A stretch of DNA of 64,000 bases, taken from the NCBI RefSeq assembly GCF_000382485.1, contig NZ_AORY01000002.1:62001-126000 (forward strand), given 5' to 3'. A program made the translations under genes and the position numbers. Each line of letters begins with the position of its first letter. The first letter of the stretch is position 1. Positions 55,855 to 64,000 of this stretch are shown in pieces. The notes below the pieces were generated by a model, which was given only the letters and a program-made list of their open reading frames with translations, did not search any database and was not told the DNA's origin. The stretch comes from Sphingomonas sp. Mn802worker. GTDB taxonomy: Bacteria; Pseudomonadota; Alphaproteobacteria; Sphingomonadales; Sphingomonadaceae.

Positions 55855-56463
55855 ATGAAGCGTTTTCCGGTCGTCCCCACCATCATCGTCGCGCTCGCAG
55901 TGTGCGGCATGATCGCGCTCGGCATCTGGCAGATCGCGGTCCGTCTGCCCGAGAAGGAAGCCTATCTGGCGCAATTGGCGCGCAACCCCGCGAAGCCGAT
56001 CGTCGCCTTTCCGCTCCACCCCGACGATCAGTTGCTGTTCCGCCGCACCGCGACCACCTGCCATCCGCCTGTTTCGATCGCGCGGGCGGGCGCGGGCAAT
56101 GCCGGGTTCCGGCTGATCGCGACCTGCGCGGGCACCGACGTCAAGGTGCAGCTCGGCACCACGCGCGACCCGAATGCCCGCGTGGCGTGGGACGGCGGCA
56201 TCGTGACCGGTTTCGTCAGCCACGCGCCTGATGCACGACCGCTGATCGCAGGATTGTTCAGCCACGTGCCGCAAGTGATGCTGCTCGTCGCCGATCGACC
56301 CGCCGCGGGGCTCAACGCCAACGCGCGTCCCGATATCGGCTCGGTTCCCAACAACCACCTGGCTTACGGCGTGCAGTGGTTCCTGTTCGCCGGGGTGGCC
56401 GCCATCATCTACGCGGTCGCCGTGATCCGGCGGCGGGCGCCGGTTGCAGGCGCGGAGCAGTAA
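55855..56463 (+). CDS. SURF1 family cytochrome oxidase biogenesis protein
   Basis: A 202-residue protein with two membrane helices, N-terminal (about 7-25, followed by GIWQIAVRLPEKEAYLAQL) and C-terminal (about 172-193), around a periplasmic domain. The family ends are present: ALGIWQ at the front and NNHLAYGVQWFLFAG at the back. The middle is shorter than in many SURF1 proteins. It assists heme a insertion into subunit I. Confidence 0.88.
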   Translation: MKRFPVVPTIIVALAVCGMIALGIWQIAVRLPEKEAYLAQLARNPAKPIVAFPLHPDDQLLFRRTATTCHPPVSIARAGAGNAGFRLIATCAGTDVKVQLGTTRDPNARVAWDGGIVTGFVSHAPDARPLIAGLFSHVPQVMLLVADRPAAGLNANARPDIGSVPNNHLAYGVQWFLFAGVAAIIYAVAVIRRRAPVAGAEQ

Positions 56464-56480
56464 GGCTACCCCGCCCGGCC

Positions 56481-57872
56481 ATGCGCTACGTCAGCACGCG
56501 CGGCACTGCGGCCGCACTCGATTTTCGTGAGGTTACGCTCGCCGGGCTGGCCAGCGATGGTGGCCTCTACGTTCCCGAGGCGTGGCCGACGCTGACCCGC
56601 GATGAGATCGCCGCGATGGCGGGCATGTCCTACGTCGACACCGCAGTGACCGTCATGGCGCCGTTTGTCGGCGAGACGATGACGCGCGACGAGCTACGCG
56701 CGCTGTGCGAGCAGGCATACGGCCGCTTCTCGCACGCCGCGGTCACGCCGCTGCTGCAGCTCGACCACGATCAATGGCTGCTGGAGCTGTTCCACGGCCC
56801 GACGCTCGCGTTCAAGGATGTGGCGTTGCAGCTGCTCGGCCTGCTGTTCGAGCGCTTCCTGACCGGCAGCAGCGACCATCTGACGATTGTCGGCGCGACC
56901 AGCGGCGACACCGGTTCCGCCGCGATCGACGCGGTTGCGGGGCGCGCGGGCATCGACATCTTCATGCTCCACCCCGAAGGCCGCGTCAGCGACGTGCAGC
57001 GGCGGCAGATGACGACCGTTGGCGCGCCCAACGTCCACAACATCGCGATTCGCGGCGACTTCGACCAGGCGCAGGCGCTGGTGAAGGCGATGTTCAACGA
57101 TCCCGCCTTCGCCGGCAGGTTCCGCCTGTCGGCGGTCAATTCGATCAACTGGGCCCGCTTGATGGCGCAGGTGGTCTATTACTTCTACGCCGCCGTGCGG
57201 CTCGGCGCGCCCGATCGCGCGATCGCGTTCAGCGTGCCGACCGGCAATTTCGGCGACGTCTTCGCCGGTTACGTTGCGGCTAAGATGGGCTTGCCGGTGG
57301 CGAAGCTGATCGTCGCGACCAACGTCAACGATATCCTCGCGCGTGCCTTGAACAGTGGCGATTATTCCAGCCGGCAGGTGGTGCAGACGCCGACGCCATC
57401 GATGGACATCCAGGTCTCGAGCAATTTCGAACGACTGCTGTTCGATCTCGGTCATCGCGACGGCCTCGCGCTTGCCGAGCAGATGCGCGGGTTCGAGGGC
57501 AGCCGAGCGATGCGGCTGACCAACGCGCAATCCGAGGGCGCCGCCGCGCTGTTCGCGGCCGAGCGGGTCGACCTCGACGACATGGCGCTGGCGATGCGCT
57601 GGGCGCACGAGCACGCGTGCCAAATGCTCGACCCGCACACCGCGATCGCGCTCGCCGCCGCGCAGCGTCACGCCGGCAAGACACCGATGGTGACGCTCGC
57701 CACCGCGCATCCGGCGAAGTTCGGCGATGCGGTGGAGCGCGCGACCGGCACGCGCCCGAGCCTGCCGTCACGCGTCGGCGACCTGTTCGAGCGCGAGGAA
57801 CGCTACGACGTACTCGACGCCAGCTACGCTGCGGTCAGCGCGTACATCGCCGAGCGGGCAGTCGCGAGATGA
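56481..57872 (+). CDS. thrC: Threonine synthase
   Basis: A 463-residue PLP enzyme of the long (class 2) type. It opens MRYVSTRGTAAALDFREVTL with LASDGGLYVPE; the PLP lysine is in TLAFKDVALQLLG; GATSGDTGSAAIDAV and SVPTGNFGDVFAGYVA bind the cofactor phosphate. It converts O-phosphohomoserine to threonine. The surf1-thrC order is common in sphingomonads. The stop overlaps the methyltransferase start by 4 bp. Confidence 0.96.
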   Translation: MRYVSTRGTAAALDFREVTLAGLASDGGLYVPEAWPTLTRDEIAAMAGMSYVDTAVTVMAPFVGETMTRDELRALCEQAYGRFSHAAVTPLLQLDHDQWLLELFHGPTLAFKDVALQLLGLLFERFLTGSSDHLTIVGATSGDTGSAAIDAVAGRAGIDIFMLHPEGRVSDVQRRQMTTVGAPNVHNIAIRGDFDQAQALVKAMFNDPAFAGRFRLSAVNSINWARLMAQVVYYFYAAVRLGAPDRAIAFSVPTGNFGDVFAGYVAAKMGLPVAKLIVATNVNDILARALNSGDYSSRQVVQTPTPSMDIQVSSNFERLLFDLGHRDGLALAEQMRGFEGSRAMRLTNAQSEGAAALFAAERVDLDDMALAMRWAHEHACQMLDPHTAIALAAAQRHAGKTPMVTLATAHPAKFGDAVERATGTRPSLPSRVGDLFEREERYDVLDASYAAVSAYIAERAVAR

Positions 57873-58738
57873 AGCTCGACACGCTGATCGGCGAGCCCTG
57901 GGGCGATTACGGGCTGATCGACTCGGGGCATGGCCGAAAGCTCGAACGCTACGGCCGCTACCGCTTCATCCGCCCCGAACCGCAGGCTTTGTGGGCACCC
58001 GCTCACTCCGACTGGGACGCGCACGGCGAGTTCGTGCCGGGCAGCGACGAGGATGGCGGCGGGCAATGGCGCTTCGACAAGCGCGTGCCCGCCGACGGCT
58101 GGACGCTCGAGTGGCACGAGGCGCGCTTCACCGCGCAGACGACGCCGTTCCGCCATTTGGGCTTCTTCCCCGACATGGCCCCCGTGTGGGTGTGGATGCG
58201 CCAGCAGCTTGAGGGCGCGGACACGCCCGAATGCTTGAACTTGTTCGGCTATACCGGGGTCGGCACGCTGGCCTTGTCGTCGCTCGGCGCGCGGATGGTC
58301 CACGTCGATGCGTCAAAGAAGTCGGTCGAGGCGGCGCGCCACAATGCGGCATTGTCCGGCCTGTCCGACGCACCGACGCGCTGGATCATCGACGACGCGT
58401 CGAAGTTCATCGCGCGCGAGGTCAGACGCGGGCGCCGCTACGACGGGATCCTGCTCGACCCGCCCAAATACGGCCGCGGCCCGACCGGCGAGGTGTGGCG
58501 GCTGGAAGAGGACCTGCCGCGACTGATCGCCGACTGCCGCCGCTTGCTCGACGCCGAGTCGCGCTACCTGTTCCTGACCGTCTACGCGGTGCGCATGTCG
58601 GCGCTGGCGATCGGCGAGATGCTGCGGCAGGCGTTCGCCGACCTGTCCGGCACCGTCGAAGCGGGCGAGTTGGCGGTGCGCGAGGAGGCGCGCGGTCTGA
58701 CGCTGCCGACAGCGATCTGGGCGCGCTGGAGCCGCTGA
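57869..58738 (+). CDS. Class I SAM-dependent methyltransferase, RlmI/RlmK-like
   Basis: A 289-residue protein: an N-terminal DYGLIDSGHGRKLERYG domain, then a Rossmann methyltransferase with LNLFGYTGVGTLALSSLGA (motif I), MVHVDASKKSVEAARHNA (motif II) and ILLDPPKYGRGP (motif IV, the DPPxY/F of rRNA cytosine-5 or guanine-N2 enzymes). The likely substrate is rRNA; the exact base is unknown. It lacks the PUA domain of E. coli RlmI. Coupled to thrC by an ATGA overlap. Confidence 0.85.
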   Translation: MKLDTLIGEPWGDYGLIDSGHGRKLERYGRYRFIRPEPQALWAPAHSDWDAHGEFVPGSDEDGGGQWRFDKRVPADGWTLEWHEARFTAQTTPFRHLGFFPDMAPVWVWMRQQLEGADTPECLNLFGYTGVGTLALSSLGARMVHVDASKKSVEAARHNAALSGLSDAPTRWIIDDASKFIAREVRRGRRYDGILLDPPKYGRGPTGEVWRLEEDLPRLIADCRRLLDAESRYLFLTVYAVRMSALAIGEMLRQAFADLSGTVEAGELAVREEARGLTLPTAIWARWSR

Positions 58739-58762
58739 GGCACCCGGCCGCGAGCCGGTAAG

Positions 58763-59398
58763 TCACTCCATCGCGCTGCGCATCGCCGCACCCGCGACGA
58801 ACGGCGCACCGGCGGCGAGCAGCAGGCTGGTCGCGGCGAGCAGCTTCAGTCCCCCTGCGCCGCCGGTGATGGCGCCCGCCCCGAAGATCAGCAACGGCAC
58901 CGCGAGCGGCAGCATGACAAGCCCTGCGACCGCGCCCGCCCCGCGCGCGCCCGCCAGCAACGCCGCGGTCGCCACCGCCAGCGCCGCCAGCCCCGGCGTA
59001 CCGAGCAGCAACCCCGCCTCCACCAGCAGCAGCGTCGGTGCCGACAGATCGAGCAACCCCGCTGCAATCACGCCGGCGAGCATCAACGGCGGCGCGAACG
59101 CGAGCCAGTGCGCGACCATCTTCGCCGCCGCCACCACCGCCATCGAAGCTCGGCGCACCGCCAATTGGTCAAGCACGCCTGCTTCAAGATCGGGTGCGAC
59201 CAACCGCTCGACCGGCATCAGCGCCGCGAGCAGCGCGGCGGCCCAGATCACCCCGCCGCCGATCCGCGCCAGCAGCGCCGCGTCAGGTCCGATCGCGAAC
59301 GGGAACAGGATCGCGACGAGCAGAAAGAACGCGACCACCAAGGTCGCTCCGCCGCCCGCGTAGCTCAATCGCACGTCGCGCCAGATCAGCGCGATCAC
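58763..59398 (-). CDS. ccmB: Heme exporter protein CcmB
   Basis: A 211-residue protein with 6 predicted helices, the membrane component of the CcmAB ABC transporter. The N-terminus IALIWRDVRLSYAGGGATLV and the segment ERLVAPDLEAGVLDQLAV are family features. With CcmC and CcmD it supplies heme for cytochrome c maturation; those genes are not in the window. It starts at GTG in a 4-bp overlap with ccmA. Confidence 0.9.
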   Translation of the reverse strand: MIALIWRDVRLSYAGGGATLVVAFFLLVAILFPFAIGPDAALLARIGGGVIWAAALLAALMPVERLVAPDLEAGVLDQLAVRRASMAVVAAAKMVAHWLAFAPPLMLAGVIAAGLLDLSAPTLLLVEAGLLLGTPGLAALAVATAALLAGARGAGAVAGLVMLPLAVPLLIFGAGAITGGAGGLKLLAATSLLLAAGAPFVAGAAMRSAME

Positions 59399-59976
59399 AG
59401 CTGCACCTGCTGCACGTCATGCCATGCAAGCGGCTGGTGCGTCGCCGCAACCACGATCCCGCCGCGCGCACGATGCCGCGCAATCAGCGCCGCCAGCCGG
59501 TCTAGCGCCGCGGCGTCGAGCGCGTTCGCCGGCTCGTCGAGCAGCCACAATCTTGCCCCGCTCGCCACGACGCGCGCGAGCGCGGCACGTCGTCGCTGCC
59601 CCGCCGACAAGAGCCGCACGGGTACGTCGGCGAGGTCGCCGAGCGCCACGTCGTCGAGTGCCGCGGCAACGCGGGTGGCCGGATCGCTCCCGCCATCGAG
59701 CTGCGCCCAGAAACGTAGCGCCGCCTGCACCGTCGCGCCGCGATCGAGCGCGTGCGCCTCGTCCATCAACGCCACGCCACCTGCCGGCCACTTCACGGTG
59801 CCGCTCTCGATCCGCCCGATGCCGGCCAGCACACGCAACAGGCTCGACTTGCCGACGCCGTTCGGCCCCGTGACGATCACCGCGTCGCCCGGGCGGGCGG
59901 TGAAGCGGACGCCGTCGAACAATGTCCGCCCGCCGCGCGCCACCGCCAGGTCGGCGACGATCAGCGAGTCGTTCAA
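59395..59976 (-). CDS. ccmA: Heme exporter ATP-binding protein CcmA
   Basis: A 193-residue ABC ATPase: Walker A GPNGVGKSS, signature LLSAGQRRRAALARV (LSAGQ), Walker B LWLLDEPANALD and a switch His in AATHQPL. It starts at TTG, overlapping the stop of the upstream zincin gene (TTGA). It drives release of holo-CcmE from CcmC in heme delivery to apocytochrome c. Confidence 0.93.
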   Translation of the reverse strand: MNDSLIVADLAVARGGRTLFDGVRFTARPGDAVIVTGPNGVGKSSLLRVLAGIGRIESGTVKWPAGGVALMDEAHALDRGATVQAALRFWAQLDGGSDPATRVAAALDDVALGDLADVPVRLLSAGQRRRAALARVVASGARLWLLDEPANALDAAALDRLAALIARHRARGGIVVAATHQPLAWHDVQQVQL

Positions 59977-60395
59977 TCCGACACCGCGTCTTCCAGCGCG
60001 TGCATGTCGTCATCGGAGAGACCAAAATGATGCCCGATCTCGTGTACCGTGACATGCGCGACCAGGTCGTCGAGCCGGACCCCCGTTTCGCACCATTCGG
60101 CGAGGATGGCCTGGCGATAGAGGTGAATGCGGTCGGGCAGCGCGCCACTTTCAAATGACGATTTCTCGCCAACCGGCCGCCCGACATAGACCCCGGTCAG
60201 GTCGAGCGGGTGGTCGAGCCCGACGCTTCGGAGCATCTCCGCATCGGCTTCTTCCTCGACCAGCAGCACGACGTCGCGCAGATGCTGCCGGAACGCCTCG
60301 GGCAATCGTGCGATCGTGGCGCGCGCATGTGCCTCGATCATATCGGCGGACGGTGCCGCGCCCAGAACCTCTTGCCGCTCCATCGCGCCCGCCAT
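59973..60395 (-). CDS. Zincin-like metallopeptidase family protein
   Basis: A 140-residue protein with the zinc motif HVTVHEIGHHFGLSDDDM (HExxH, followed by H). The short, single-domain layout matches the bacterial metallopeptidase family formerly DUF1025. The substrate is unknown. It overlaps ccmA by 4 bp, so it is translated with the heme exporter genes; a direct role in cytochrome maturation is not known. It starts at ATG 60393-60395, with another ATG four codons later. Confidence 0.85.
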   Translation of the reverse strand: MAGAMERQEVLGAAPSADMIEAHARATIARLPEAFRQHLRDVVLLVEEEADAEMLRSVGLDHPLDLTGVYVGRPVGEKSSFESGALPDRIHLYRQAILAEWCETGVRLDDLVAHVTVHEIGHHFGLSDDDMHALEDAVSD

Positions 60396-60436
60396 AGTCC
60401 GCGTAGGCCAAGGGCGGCAAGAACGGGAGCGTGGAG

Positions 60437-60730
60437 ATGATCGAGCAACTGAGCGAGGCTGAGCGTGCCGACGCGCTGGACGCGCTGCCCGAATGGGATT
60501 TCGAGGAGGCGCGCGACGCGATCACGCGGACGATCGTGTTCACCGATTTTGCCGAAGCGTTCGGCTTCATGACGCAGGTCGCACTGCTCGCCGAGCGCGC
60601 CGACCACCATCCCGAGTGGAAGAACGTCTATAATCGCGTCGAAATCCTCCTGACGACGCACGACGCCGGCGGATTGTCGTCGCGCGATGTCGAGCTGGCG
60701 GGTGCGATCGACGACATTTTGGGCGGCTGA
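60437..60730 (+). CDS. phhB: 4a-hydroxytetrahydrobiopterin dehydratase
   Basis: A 97-residue pterin-4a-carbinolamine dehydratase. The active-site stretch is [18 protein letters not shown] (paired His) followed by [14 protein letters not shown]. It regenerates dihydrobiopterin or recycles pterin for aromatic hydroxylases. The ATG at 60437 is chosen; the GTG two codons earlier lies within GGGAGCGTGGAG, the likely ribosome binding site. No phenylalanine hydroxylase gene is nearby. Confidence 0.92.
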   Translation: MIEQLSEAERADALDALPEWDFEEARDAITRTIVFTDFAEAFGFMTQVALLAERADHHPEWKNVYNRVEILLTTHDAGGLSSRDVELAGAIDDILGG

Positions 60731-60791
60731 CTCGCCCGTGCGCGCACAACCGCTGCGCGCTTGACGTAAGCCACCCTCAGACCGACGATCA

Positions 60792-60807
60792 TTAACGAAT
60801 CGTCAAC
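60792..60807 (+). promoter_or_regulatory. Candidate CtrA-binding site
   Basis: TTAA-N7-TCAAC, one base off the alphaproteobacterial CtrA consensus TTAA-N7-TTAAC, 48 bp before the start of the secreted-protein gene. It overlaps an inverted repeat GACGAT-N9-ATCGTC (60784-60804). Confidence 0.3.
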
Positions 60808-60854
60808 GCTCGCGCGCCGCACGGGGCATCGCGCGGGACGGCGGGGGGTACAGG

Positions 60855-61796
60855 ATGATCGGCTCCTCTTGGATGCGCGCCGCGTGGCGCACCGCGGCAC
60901 TCGTCGGCGTCGCTTCGCCGCTGATTTCCGGCGCTTTCGTCGCCGATGCGCGCGAACGAACCACGCCGATCACCGCTACGCGCCCGGTCGCTCTGGTACC
61001 CGTCGCGACGCTGCTGAACGAGGTAAAGTGCGACTACCTCGACTTCGCTTATTCCGACTACGCGCGGCAGCAGCGGCTCGCCGTCGGCAAGGTTCGCGGC
61101 GAGTTGCGGCTGACCCTGTCCCGGATTGGGACCGCGGCGACGCTGGGCGTGCCGGTCGCCCCCGGTGACCTGCGGCTCGATGAAACGGCGTCCGTGGTCA
61201 CGCCGAGCGGCAATGGGTTGAGCGTACCGTTCGAGCTCGACCCCAAGCTCGCGCTTAATCCCGGCGCATCCGGGCTCGACTGCGCCGCGCCAAAGCGGCT
61301 GTCGCGTACCATTCTGGATTTCACACAGCTGGCGGCGCAATTCACCGAGGCGCGGCGGCTGGAACCTACGCTGAAGCTGCGCTCACCGATCCGCTACCGC
61401 GGACAGTTCATGCTGCGTCGCGGCCCCAGTGGCGTCGATGTCGTGCTGCTCTCGCTCGACCCGGCACGCGTGGGCGCGGACGCCGGCTATGTGCAGACGT
61501 TCGACCTCGCGATCGAGACGGGCACACCGTCCTGGTTCGCCGACGTCGGACCCGCCACCGCCGAGCCGCGTCCTGTGTCACCCGCTGCCCCGACCAGCGC
61601 CCCAGTCGCGCCGCCGTCCCCATCACCGGCGCCGCCGGCACCCTCGTCAGCGCCGCGGATTGAGCTGGAGCGGATCGATCCGCCCGCGCCCGGAACACGA
61701 CCGCGCGTTCGCGTGCCCACCGCGCCCCACCCCGCCGGGGCGCCGCGCGCGCGCCGCTGCGTCGCCGACGCGGCCGGCGAACTCGCCTGCTACTAA
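60855..61796 (+). CDS. Secreted hypothetical protein with Pro/Ala-rich tail
   Basis: A 313-residue protein: signal peptide about 1-33 (ending ADA), a body of alternating strands (about 40-235) with LLNEVKCDYLDFAYSD at the front and two Cys (about 59 and 142) that could pair, then an Ala/Pro/Ser-rich linker (about 236-268) and a basic C-terminus with two further Cys (about 304 and 312). The family is unrecognised. The C-terminal part looks like a periplasm- or wall-spanning spacer. A possible CtrA site lies upstream. Its 3' end overlaps the convergent SDR gene by 4 bp. Confidence 0.6.
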   Translation: MIGSSWMRAAWRTAALVGVASPLISGAFVADARERTTPITATRPVALVPVATLLNEVKCDYLDFAYSDYARQQRLAVGKVRGELRLTLSRIGTAATLGVPVAPGDLRLDETASVVTPSGNGLSVPFELDPKLALNPGASGLDCAAPKRLSRTILDFTQLAAQFTEARRLEPTLKLRSPIRYRGQFMLRRGPSGVDVVLLSLDPARVGADAGYVQTFDLAIETGTPSWFADVGPATAEPRPVSPAAPTSAPVAPPSPSPAPPAPSSAPRIELERIDPPAPGTRPRVRVPTAPHPAGAPRARRCVADAAGELACY

Positions 61797-62578
61797 CCTC
61801 CGAGCGCGCGCGCGGTCATCATCCGCCGCACGCGACCGGGCATCCAGCGCGCGCCGAAGCTCAATCGTCGCGCGGTTTTGCCGATCACCGCGTGAACCTG
61901 ATCGCCGTGCACCGCATCCCACGCCGCCTGCGCCACTATTTCGACCGGCGTGAACTCCAGCTTCGCCGCGACCACGGCTTCGCGCACGCTGCGGTTGGTG
62001 CCGGGCAGGCCCGTGCTCAGCAACGCGGTGTCGACGAAGCCGGGCATCAGGTCGCGCACCTTGACGCCGTCCGCCGCCCATTCGGCGTCGAGCGCCTCGG
62101 TCAGCCCACGCACCGCGAACTTCGTCGCCGAATAGGCCGCGAGCCCGGCCGAGCCGTAGATCGCGCTCGCAGAGGCGGTGTTGAGCAGGCACGAACCCGG
62201 CGTCGCCTTTAGGTACGGGTAGGCCATTCGCGCACCATAGGCGACGCCGCGAAAGTTGATGTCGATCACGCGGTCGAGCGCCTCGAGCGACAGCTCGCCG
62301 AACGGCCCGCCGAGCGCGATCCCGGCATTGTTGAACAGCACGTCGAGCCGTCCGCCGCTCAAGGCAGCGAATTCGTCAAGCACATGCTCCCACTCGCTCG
62401 GATCGCGTACATCCATCTGGTGCGTGCTGGTGCGCTCGGCCGGCAGCAGCGCGGCGGTGTCGCGCAAACCGCCGCGATCGACATCGGCGAGGCCGACGCG
62501 CCAGCCCTTGCTCGCGAACAGTTGCGCCACCGCGCGCCCTATCCCTGAACCGCCGCCGGTGATCAGGATCGCCTTCAT
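61793..62578 (-). CDS. Short-chain dehydrogenase/reductase (SDR)
   Basis: A 261-residue classical SDR. Cofactor motif TGGGSGIG (about 7-14), an acidic residue after beta-2 (Asp32, favouring NAD), NNAG (83-86), catalytic Ser136, Tyr149 and Lys153 in YSATK. The substrate is unknown. The ATG giving MKAILITGG is clearly the start; the longer frame to 62758 is antisense to the ABC transporter gene. Confidence 0.9.
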   Translation of the reverse strand: MKAILITGGGSGIGRAVAQLFASKGWRVGLADVDRGGLRDTAALLPAERTSTHQMDVRDPSEWEHVLDEFAALSGGRLDVLFNNAGIALGGPFGELSLEALDRVIDINFRGVAYGARMAYPYLKATPGSCLLNTASASAIYGSAGLAAYSATKFAVRGLTEALDAEWAADGVKVRDLMPGFVDTALLSTGLPGTNRSVREAVVAAKLEFTPVEIVAQAAWDAVHGDQVHAVIGKTARRLSFGARWMPGRVRRMMTARALGG

Positions 62579-62628
62579 GCCCGGTCCCCTCTTGTGGTGC
62601 TCCCATCCTTCCCGCATCACCGTGCGCG

Positions 62629-63405
62629 ATGCCAGACAATTCCGGCCCGGCGATCGCGTTCGAGCGCGTGACCAAGCGCTACGCCGACGGCACCGTCGCG
62701 GTCGACGCGGTCTCGCTCGCGATCGAACCGGGCAGCTTCGTCGCGCTGGTGGGTGCATCGGGATCGGGCAAGTCGACGCTGCTCAAGACCGTCAACCGGC
62801 TTGTCGTGCCGAGCGACGGCCGCGTGCTGATCGACGGCGCGGACGTCAACGACGGTGCTGCGTGGCAGCTGCGGCGACGGATCGGCTACGTGTTCCAGAA
62901 CGTCGGACTGTTCCCGCATCTGACGGTGGCGGAGAATGTCGCGCTGCCGCTCAGGCTGGAGCGGCGCGACGATCGCGCGCGCTTCGGCGCGCTGCTCGAC
63001 ACGGTCGAGCTGCCGCGCAATCTCGCCAGCAGGATGCCGGCCGAGCTGTCGGGCGGCCAGCGCCAGCGCGTCGGCGTCGCGCGCGCGCTGGCGACCAATC
63101 CGGGGCTTTTGCTGATGGACGAGCCGTTCGGCGCGCTTGATCCGGTCACGCGCGAACAGCTTGGACAAACGATCGTGCAATTGCAGCGTGAGCGCGGGCT
63201 GACCGTGCTGATGGTGACGCACGACATGGCCGAGGCGCTGCTCGATGCCGAGCGCGTGCTGGTGATGGAGCGCGGCCGTATTGTCGCCGACACGACGCCC
63301 GCCGCACTGATCGCGGGCGAGGGTGGCGACACCGCGCAGGCATTGGTCGCGGTGCCGCGCGCGCAGGCCGAGCGAATCGCCGCTCTGGCGCGGGGCGCAG
63401 CATGA
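62629..63405 (+). CDS. ABC transporter ATP-binding protein, osmoprotectant type (OpuCA/ProV-like)
   Basis: A 258-residue ATPase: Walker A GASGSGKST (42-50), Q-loop VFQNVGLFPHLTVAENV, signature LSGGQRQRV, Walker B LLLMDEPFGALD and switch His in MVTHDMAEAL. The Phe-pattern after the Q-loop and the SxLKTVNRL motif match quaternary-amine uptake ATPases. It lacks the CBS domains of OpuCA/OpuAA. It imports betaine, choline or a related osmolyte with the permease that overlaps it by 4 bp. Confidence 0.82.
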   Translation: MPDNSGPAIAFERVTKRYADGTVAVDAVSLAIEPGSFVALVGASGSGKSTLLKTVNRLVVPSDGRVLIDGADVNDGAAWQLRRRIGYVFQNVGLFPHLTVAENVALPLRLERRDDRARFGALLDTVELPRNLASRMPAELSGGQRQRVGVARALATNPGLLLMDEPFGALDPVTREQLGQTIVQLQRERGLTVLMVTHDMAEALLDAERVLVMERGRIVADTTPAALIAGEGGDTAQALVAVPRAQAERIAALARGAA

Positions 63406-64000
63406 GCGACGCCTTCGCACGCGTGCCCGCGCTCGCGGCACAGCATCTGCTGCTCGCGATGTGTGCGCTCGTGCTGGCGCTCGCCCTAGCGCTGCCGCTC
63501 GGCTGGTGGTCGGCCAAACGCCCCCGCGTCGCGCGCGTGACGCTGGGTTTCGCGAGCCTGGTGCAAACGATCCCCAGCCTCGCGCTGCTGGCGCTCTTCT
63601 ATCCCGTTCTGTTGTGGCTGTCGGGCGTGGTCGGCGGCGGCGTGCCCGCGCTCGGCTTTCTGCCGGCACTGCTCGCACTGACGCTCTATGCGCTGCTGCC
63701 GATCATCCGCAATCTGGTCACCGGGCTGACCGGGATCGACCCCGCGGTGCTGGAGGCGGCGGACGGCGTCGGCATGACGCCGGCGCAGAAGCTCAGGCTG
63801 GTCGAGGCCCCGCTGGTGCTGCCGGTCGCGATGGCGGGCATCCGTACCGCCGCGGTGTGGACGATCGGCGCGGCGACACTGTCGACCACGATCGGGCAGC
63901 CGAGTCTGGGCGACTTGATCTTCGCCGGATTGCAGACGCAGGCGTGGACGCTGGTGATCGCAGGCTGCGTGTCCGCCGCCGCGCTCGCGCTCGGCGTTGA
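63402..64000 (+). CDS. ABC transporter permease, OpuCB-like, runs off window
   Basis: The first 199 residues, from ATG at 63402. Helices at about 10-34, 43-65, 72-95 and 138-160. The motifs QTIPSLALLALFYPVL and the EAA-type loop EAADGVGMTPAQKLRLVEAP (about 117-136) are typical of glycine-betaine/carnitine/choline permeases. In related bacteria the substrate-binding domain is fused at the C-terminus or encoded next; that part lies beyond the window. A different-frame reading through this region is not coding. Confidence 0.82.
   Translation, partial: MSDAFARVPALAAQHLLLAMCALVLALALALPLGWWSAKRPRVARVTLGFASLVQTIPSLALLALFYPVLLWLSGVVGGGVPALGFLPALLALTLYALLPIIRNLVTGLTGIDPAVLEAADGVGMTPAQKLRLVEAPLVLPVAMAGIRTAAVWTIGAATLSTTIGQPSLGDLIFAGLQTQAWTLVIAGCVSAAALALGV

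Overview
The window reads as chromosome of a sphingomonad alphaproteobacterium, most likely Sphingomonas or a close relative. The reasons are the very high GC content, the carotenoid genes crtY-crtI-crtB, an aa3-type cytochrome oxidase operon, alphaproteobacterial families (TIGR02186, DUF1489, a ubiquinol-cytochrome c chaperone, RcnB) and a bacterial CDC48. It is mostly core genome. I see no insertion sequence, phage, integrase, CRISPR array, rRNA or tRNA, and no gene-free stretch above 300 bases. The largest gaps, 4880-5148 and 12670-12945, are promoter-type intergenic DNA. The second contains a candidate small RNA.

Layout, left to right. 1-4879 (minus): an NfrB-like membrane glycosyltransferase, an NfrA-like beta-barrel protein broken by a frameshift, a TauE/SafE permease, a TIGR02186 protein and the start of a HerA-type ATPase. 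5149-12669: RcnB, BamE, the bc1 chaperone, DUF177, an Nramp-like transporter with altered metal-site motifs, DUF1489, MgtE, a cyclophilin and a LysR regulator. 12670-12945: a LysR-type operator and a candidate terminator-bearing RNA. 12946-22284: CDC48 ATPase, an MFS transporter, a methyltransferase, a PLD-family enzyme, rpoZ, an aldose epimerase, two lipoproteins (one frameshifted) and DUF72. 22365-24878: hemC-hemD and a mitofilin-like protein. 24922-26765: an acyltransferase with its SGNH partner. 26851-36119: tsaD-gpsA, small secreted proteins, a porin, dnaN, pheT and pheS. 36235-43879: carotenoid operon crtY(frameshifted)-crtI-LOG-crtB, then a set of envelope glycan or lipid genes. 43962-48360 (minus): pyrE-pdxJ-acpS-lepB-AI2E-maiA. 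48470-57872: cytochrome oxidase and its assembly genes, then thrC. 57869-64000: an rRNA-type methyltransferase, ccmAB, a zincin, phhB, a secreted protein, an SDR and an osmoprotectant ABC transporter that runs off the end.

Genes that work together: coxB, ctaD, ctaE, ctaB, ctaG, surf1 and a 45-residue membrane protein build the terminal oxidase. CcmAB serve cytochrome c maturation, and the bc1 chaperone serves the upstream complex. HemC and HemD make uroporphyrinogen III. CrtB and CrtI make lycopene and CrtY cyclises it to beta-carotene.

Three genes are broken by small indels, each inside a homopolymer or CG-dinucleotide tract (near 2536-2541, 21963-21972 and 36736-36741). That pattern suggests assembly or sequencing error at least as much as true pseudogenes. 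The most unusual structural features are a palindrome-bearing in-frame insertion in pheS, the candidate RNA near 12770-12846, and the glycosyltransferase/DUF2141/membrane-protein set beside the carotenoid genes.
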